Source: Candidatus Woesearchaeota archaeon (GTDB lineage: Archaea; Nanobdellota; Nanobdellia; Woesearchaeales; UBA11716). Taken from it: 18,628 bases of DNA. The notes below the pieces were generated by a model. That model did no database searches. It was not told the DNA's origin and saw nothing but the letters and a program-made list of their open reading frames with translations. The stretch spans positions 1 through 18,628 of the forward strand of contig DUKR01000093.1 of NCBI GenBank assembly GCA_013329175.1, given 5' to 3'. Positions 15,095-18,628 of the stretch are shown piece after piece (the stretch's first letter is position 1; the number at the start of each line of letters is the position of its first letter). The translations under genes and the position numbers were made by a program.

Positions 15095-17707
15095 ATGGCA
15101 TTTCATTCTTCCCCCGAGAAGGAAGTATTGAGGGAATTGCAATCGAGCAAAGAAGGGCTGTCCGCCCCTGAGGCGCAGTCTCGGCTGGCAAAATACGGGC
15201 CAAATGAGCTTGTCCAGGGGAAAAAGAAAAGCTTAGTGAAACTGTTTCTTTCCCAGTTTGCAAGCATCCTTGTGTGGATCCTTGTCGGTGCTGTTGTCAT
15301 CTCGCTGTTCCTTGAAGAGTATGCCGATGCTGTCATCATCCTAGTCATTCTGATACTGAACGCGTGCATTGGGTTCTTTCAGGAGTTCAAGGCGGAAAAG
15401 GCTATTGACGCCCTGAAAAGGATGGTGTCGCTGAAAGCAAAGGCGCTTCGAGACGGCAAGCAGGCGCACATTGCTGCAAGCGAGCTTGTGCCTGGTGACA
15501 TTATCTTCATTGAGGCAGGGGACAAGGTCCCTTCCGATGCGAGGCTGCTTGAATTGAACAACCTCCATGTGCAGGAGGCAGCGCTTACAGGAGAGTCTTT
15601 GCCTGTGAAAAAGCAGGTGGCGACTCTTGCTGAGAAGATGGCGCTTGGCGACATGGTGAACATGGTGTTCTCAGGAACCGCTGTCTCAGCTGGAAAGGGG
15701 GTTGCTGTGGTGACCTCGACAGGAATGCAAACCCAGATAGGAAAGATAGCAACCCTGCTTGAGCGAACCGAGGATGAGCAAACCCCCCTGCAGAGGAAGC
15801 TTGCAGGGTTAGGCAAGGTGCTTGGAGGGCTGACTATCGCCGTTGCCATCATCGTGTTTGTCGTTGGCATCCTGACAGGGAAAGAGTGGGGGGAGATGCT
15901 GCTGACTGCAGTCAGCCTGGCAGTTGCTGCAATCCCTGAGGGATTGCCTGCAGTCGTCACCATCAGCCTTGCTTTGGGTATCCAGAGGATGATAAGGCGC
16001 AACGCCCTGATACGGAAGCTGCCATCAGTTGAGACGCTTGGATCAACCTCAGTCATCTGCAGTGATAAAACGGGGACGCTGACCTGCAACCAGATGACGG
16101 TCAGAAAAATGCTGGTGAATAACAAGGTCATCGAGGTGACAGGGGAAGGATACGAAACAAAGGGAGCGTTCCATCACCAGACCCACCCTGCCAATCCTTC
16201 TGAGTTTGAGCTGCTCCTGCGTATAGGGGCACTCTGCAATGATGCAAGGCTTGATCCCGCAGGAAATGACCATCTGGGGGACCCAACAGAGCTAGCGCTT
16301 CTGGTGACTGCTGAAAAAGCAGGCATCTCGGTTGCGGCGCTGGAGAGGGAAGAGCCTAGAGTTGATGAGAACGGCTTCACCAGCGAGAGCAAGCGCATGG
16401 CGACGCTGCATAAAGGGAGGAGGGGAACGTTTGTCTATATGAAGGGAGCGCCTGACGTCATCATCAACCACTGCTCCCACTTCCTCTTAAACGGCATCAT
16501 AATGCCCCTTGCCGGAAAGCAGAAAGAGGCCATCCTGAAAGTGAATGAGGCTTTCTCCCATGAGGCTTTGCGCGTCCTGGGGTTTGCCTATAAGAAAGCA
16601 AGCTCGCTTTCTGAGGAGGGGATGGTGTTTGTCGGCCTTCAGGCCATGATTGACCCTCCGAGGACTGAGGTGAAGGCTGCCATTGCAACGTGCCATGACG
16701 CGGGCATCAAGGTTGTGATGATTACAGGCGATTACATCGGGACTGCCATGGCCATCGCTGCAGAAATCGGCATCAAAGGAAAGGCAATTACAGGACAGGA
16801 GCTTGAGGGGATGAGCAACCTTGACAGCGAGGTGGAGGATATAGCAATCTATGCGCGGGTGAATCCTGAGCACAAGCTGAGGATAGTTGATGCGCTGAAG
16901 AAGAATGGCCACATTGTCGCGATGACTGGAGATGGGGTGAATGACGCTCCTGCCCTGAAGAAGGCCGACATCGGCGTCGCCATGGGCATCACGGGAACTG
17001 ACGTCTCAAAGGAGGCTTCAGACATGATACTGACTGACGACAATTTCGCCTCCATAGTGAATGCAGTGGAGGAGGGAAGGGGCATCTACGACAACATCCA
17101 GAAGTTCGTCAATTATCTCCTGTCAAGCAACATCGGTGAGATCCTTGTGATTTTTGTCGCCATCCTTATAGGAATGCCGCTGCCGCTGCTTGCGGTGCAT
17201 CTTTTGTGGGTAAATCTGGTGACTGACGGATTCCCAGCTCTTGCTCTTGGGGTGGATCCTGCTGAGAAGGGCATCATGAGGAAGCCTCCCAAGGCGAAAA
17301 GCGAGCATATCATCAATGCAAGGATGGGATGGACGGTGTTTGTGACTGGCGCAATCATTGCCGCTGGCACCTTGTATATTTTCAATCAATACCTCCCTGA
17401 TGGCCTGGAGACGGCGCGGACCGCTGCCTTTACCATGCTTGTGCTGTTTGAGTTCGGCAGGCTGATAGCCATCAGGATGCGCTATCATATTGGCATATTC
17501 TGCAACAAGTGGCTCAACATTGCTGTGCTTGTGTCGCTTTGCCTGCACCTGATTGTACTGTATTCTCCGCTCAACAGGTTCTTTGAGGTCATCCCCTTAG
17601 GGCCATGGGTATGGGTTGAGATGACAGTGGTTGCTGCTCTCATGCCTGCTTTAGCGCTGGCTGCGCGGTGGACCATGGGCAGGAGGCAGGGAATGAAGGC
17701 AGGGTGA
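15095..17707 (+). CDS. P-type Ca2+-transporting ATPase (type IIA, SERCA/PMR1-like)
   Basis: This complete 870-residue pump has TGES (165-168) in the actuator domain, the phosphorylation motif DKTGTLT with D324, KGAPD (450-454) in the nucleotide-binding domain, MITGD (542-546) and GDGVNDAP (612-619). Ten membrane helices are visible (about 55-96, 243-295, 674-718 and 745-857). Residues matching SERCA calcium ligands are present: M4 PEGLP with E282, M5 N679 and E682, M6 N707, T710 and D711, and M8 E786. Both calcium sites may therefore exist, unlike PMR1-type pumps with one. Predicted role: ATP-driven Ca2+ (or Mn2+) export across the cell membrane. No regulatory extension is seen. It converges with the ParA gene 25 bp downstream. 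The family is certain; ion specificity is inferred. Confidence 0.93.
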   Translation: MAFHSSPEKEVLRELQSSKEGLSAPEAQSRLAKYGPNELVQGKKKSLVKLFLSQFASILVWILVGAVVISLFLEEYADAVIILVILILNACIGFFQEFKAEKAIDALKRMVSLKAKALRDGKQAHIAASELVPGDIIFIEAGDKVPSDARLLELNNLHVQEAALTGESLPVKKQVATLAEKMALGDMVNMVFSGTAVSAGKGVAVVTSTGMQTQIGKIATLLERTEDEQTPLQRKLAGLGKVLGGLTIAVAIIVFVVGILTGKEWGEMLLTAVSLAVAAIPEGLPAVVTISLALGIQRMIRRNALIRKLPSVETLGSTSVICSDKTGTLTCNQMTVRKMLVNNKVIEVTGEGYETKGAFHHQTHPANPSEFELLLRIGALCNDARLDPAGNDHLGDPTELALLVTAEKAGISVAALEREEPRVDENGFTSESKRMATLHKGRRGTFVYMKGAPDVIINHCSHFLLNGIIMPLAGKQKEAILKVNEAFSHEALRVLGFAYKKASSLSEEGMVFVGLQAMIDPPRTEVKAAIATCHDAGIKVVMITGDYIGTAMAIAAEIGIKGKAITGQELEGMSNLDSEVEDIAIYARVNPEHKLRIVDALKKNGHIVAMTGDGVNDAPALKKADIGVAMGITGTDVSKEASDMILTDDNFASIVNAVEEGRGIYDNIQKFVNYLLSSNIGEILVIFVAILIGMPLPLLAVHLLWVNLVTDGFPALALGVDPAEKGIMRKPPKAKSEHIINARMGWTVFVTGAIIAAGTLYIFNQYLPDGLETARTAAFTMLVLFEFGRLIAIRMRYHIGIFCNKWLNIAVLVSLCLHLIVLYSPLNRFFEVIPLGPWVWVEMTVVAALMPALALAARWTMGRRQGMKAG

Positions 17708-17732
17708 AAAAAATTGCAAGAAAAAAGAAGAT
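17708..17732 (-). terminator. T-rich termination region for the ParA gene
   Basis: The 25-bp gap between the convergent stop codons has two A-runs on the plus strand (17707-17713 and 17721-17726), which read as T-runs on the minus strand just after the ParA stop. This fits an oligo-T terminator for ParA. Nothing equivalent is seen for the pump on the plus strand. Confidence 0.4.
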
Positions 17733-18539
17733 TTATGCAGCAGCCTTGACCATCTTAAGGCCGTCATTGCCCTTACCGTTAAGGATGAACTGCTCATCCT
17801 GCAGTACAGACCTGACAAGCGAGAAGTAATCCTTTGCGCCTGGCGAGCTAGGCTTGTAGGAGAAGATGGATTTTCCGACCTGCGGCGCCTCCCTTATCCG
17901 TGCGTTGATCCGTATAGGCTCAGCAACAAGCTCATAAAACTCATTCTTCATCTGGATGTGGGATTCCTTGCATATCCTGTTCCTGACATCGTACAGCGTT
18001 GGGATGATCTTGGTGATCTTCAGGTCATGGTCAAATGATGAGTTGAGGCGCTGGAGAAGATGCACGGTCTTCTTGAGGGAGTCCATCCCAAGATAGTCTG
18101 CAGTTGTCGGTATGAAGGCCTCTTCAGCATAGAGAAGGGCGCTCCTGGTGAGCAGGTTGAATGACGGCGGGCAGTCGGCGATGATGTAGTCGTAGCCTGT
18201 GATTACTGCCATCTTCTGGCGAAGGAGGGCCTCTGCGCCGTCCCGCTTGGAGAGGAATAGCTCAGCTCGGATGAGGCTGTTGTTGCTTGGGATGATGTCA
18301 AGGTTCTTGCCCAGGCTTGTTATGCACTGCTTGGGATGGATGTTCTCGATGAGGAGGTCATACATGTCCTGCTCAGGCTTCTGGTGCAGGCACACGCCGA
18401 CGCTGCCCTGAGGGTCAAGGTCTATAAGAAGCACTGACTTTCCCTGCCTTGAGAGGCCTGCAGCGAGATTGACTGCCGTTGTTGTCTTGCCTACACCGCC
18501 TTTCTGGTTGATGACTGCTATCTTTCGCAATGAGTTCAC
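17733..18539 (-). CDS. ParA/Soj/MinD-superfamily partition ATPase
   Basis: The protein has the deviant Walker A KGGVGKT (residues 13-19) with its signature lysine, LIDLDPQGS (38-46), and Walker B-like YIIADCPPS (118-126), the standard order of ParA/Soj ATPases. At 268 residues it is of the chromosomal type, with no N-terminal helix-turn-helix extension like the plasmid P1/F type. ParA proteins form ATP-dependent dimers on DNA and, with ParB and centromere sites, move DNA or other cargo. No ParB gene or parS-like array is visible; the partner may lie beyond the right edge, or the protein may work alone. The GTG at 18539 gives MNSLRKIAV; the alternative TTG at 18530 gives MRKIAV and has a GGTGA motif at good spacing. 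The last residues after DEQFILNG are low-complexity. Confidence 0.88.
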   Translation of the reverse strand: MNSLRKIAVINQKGGVGKTTTAVNLAAGLSRQGKSVLLIDLDPQGSVGVCLHQKPEQDMYDLLIENIHPKQCITSLGKNLDIIPSNNSLIRAELFLSKRDGAEALLRQKMAVITGYDYIIADCPPSFNLLTRSALLYAEEAFIPTTADYLGMDSLKKTVHLLQRLNSSFDHDLKITKIIPTLYDVRNRICKESHIQMKNEFYELVAEPIRINARIREAPQVGKSIFSYKPSSPGAKDYFSLVRSVLQDEQFILNGKGNDGLKMVKAAA

Positions 18540-18540
18540 C
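18536..18540 (-). promoter_or_regulatory. GGTGA motif favouring a TTG start for ParA
   Basis: On the minus strand GGTGA overlaps the GTG at 18539 and lies 5 nt before a TTG at 18530-18528. Starting at TTG gives MRKIAVINQKGGVGKT, the usual length ahead of the Walker A in ParA proteins. Starting at the GTG would leave no separate Shine-Dalgarno sequence. Confidence 0.4.
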
Positions 18541-18583
18541 TTTTTTCGAGAATGAATGGATTTTCATTTTCAGTAAGGCACTC

Positions 18584-18593
18584 TTATTTAAAT
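18584..18593 (-). promoter_or_regulatory. TATA-like box for ParA
   Basis: On the minus strand the sequence reads ATTTAAATAA, about 50 bp upstream of the GTG. It predicts a transcript start near 18563 and a leader of about 24-33 nt, long enough to include the GGTGA motif. Beyond it, to the window end, nothing else is recognised. Confidence 0.4.
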
Positions 18594-18628
18594 GTATGTG
18601 ATGCTAGTACGTATTAAGCTTAGAGAAG

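Noticed and set aside
1..18628. CRISPR array, tRNA or rRNA
   Set aside because: No regularly spaced identical repeats, no T-loop/anticodon pattern and no rRNA core sequence were noticed on either strand.

Overview
The window looks archaeal and most resembles a DPANN lineage of the Woesearchaeota/Pacearchaeota kind. The evidence is a giant N-glycosylation-rich surface protein built from modules recurrent in those genomes and ending in a PGF-pre-PGF-like domain, a HerA/DUF87-type ATPase, a stand-alone asparagine-synthase C-terminal domain, and TATA-like boxes about 25 bp upstream of several start codons (leaderless or nearly leaderless transcripts). No rRNA, tRNA or CRISPR array was seen. The lineage is inferred from family resemblance and could not be tested by search.

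Layout. (1) 1-10245 (+): the C-terminal 3,414 residues of a giant secreted or cell-surface protein; its start lies upstream of the window. (2) 10364-11692 (+): a HerA/FtsK-superfamily ATPase with its own promoter. (3) 11694-12290 (+): a truncated IS66-type transposase starting almost at the ATPase stop codon. (4) 12352-13035 (+): an AT-rich HD-domain phosphohydrolase whose composition differs from its neighbours, probably acquired; about 12270-13148 reads as a small foreign island beside the dead transposase. (5) 13149-14078 (-): a PP-loop asparagine-synthase-like protein lacking the glutaminase half. (6) 14079-15094: a 1-kb stretch with no convincing gene but unusually rich in structured repeats: four related short hairpins, a perfect 12-bp inverted repeat, and a 19-nt box shared by that inverted repeat and the promoter region of the next gene. 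(7) 15095-17707 (+): a complete P-type ATPase of the Ca2+ (SERCA/PMR1) type with the expected ion-binding residues. (8) 17733-18539 (-): a ParA/Soj-type ATPase converging on the calcium pump.

The genes do not form one pathway. They look like mostly single-gene transcription units: surface architecture, DNA-handling ATPases (HerA-like, ParA), a cation pump and an amidotransferase-like enzyme, separated by mobile-element debris. The part least explained by known families is the intergenic region 14079-15094. Its hairpin copies keep their pairing while their sequence changes, and its 19-nt box sits next to the pump promoter.
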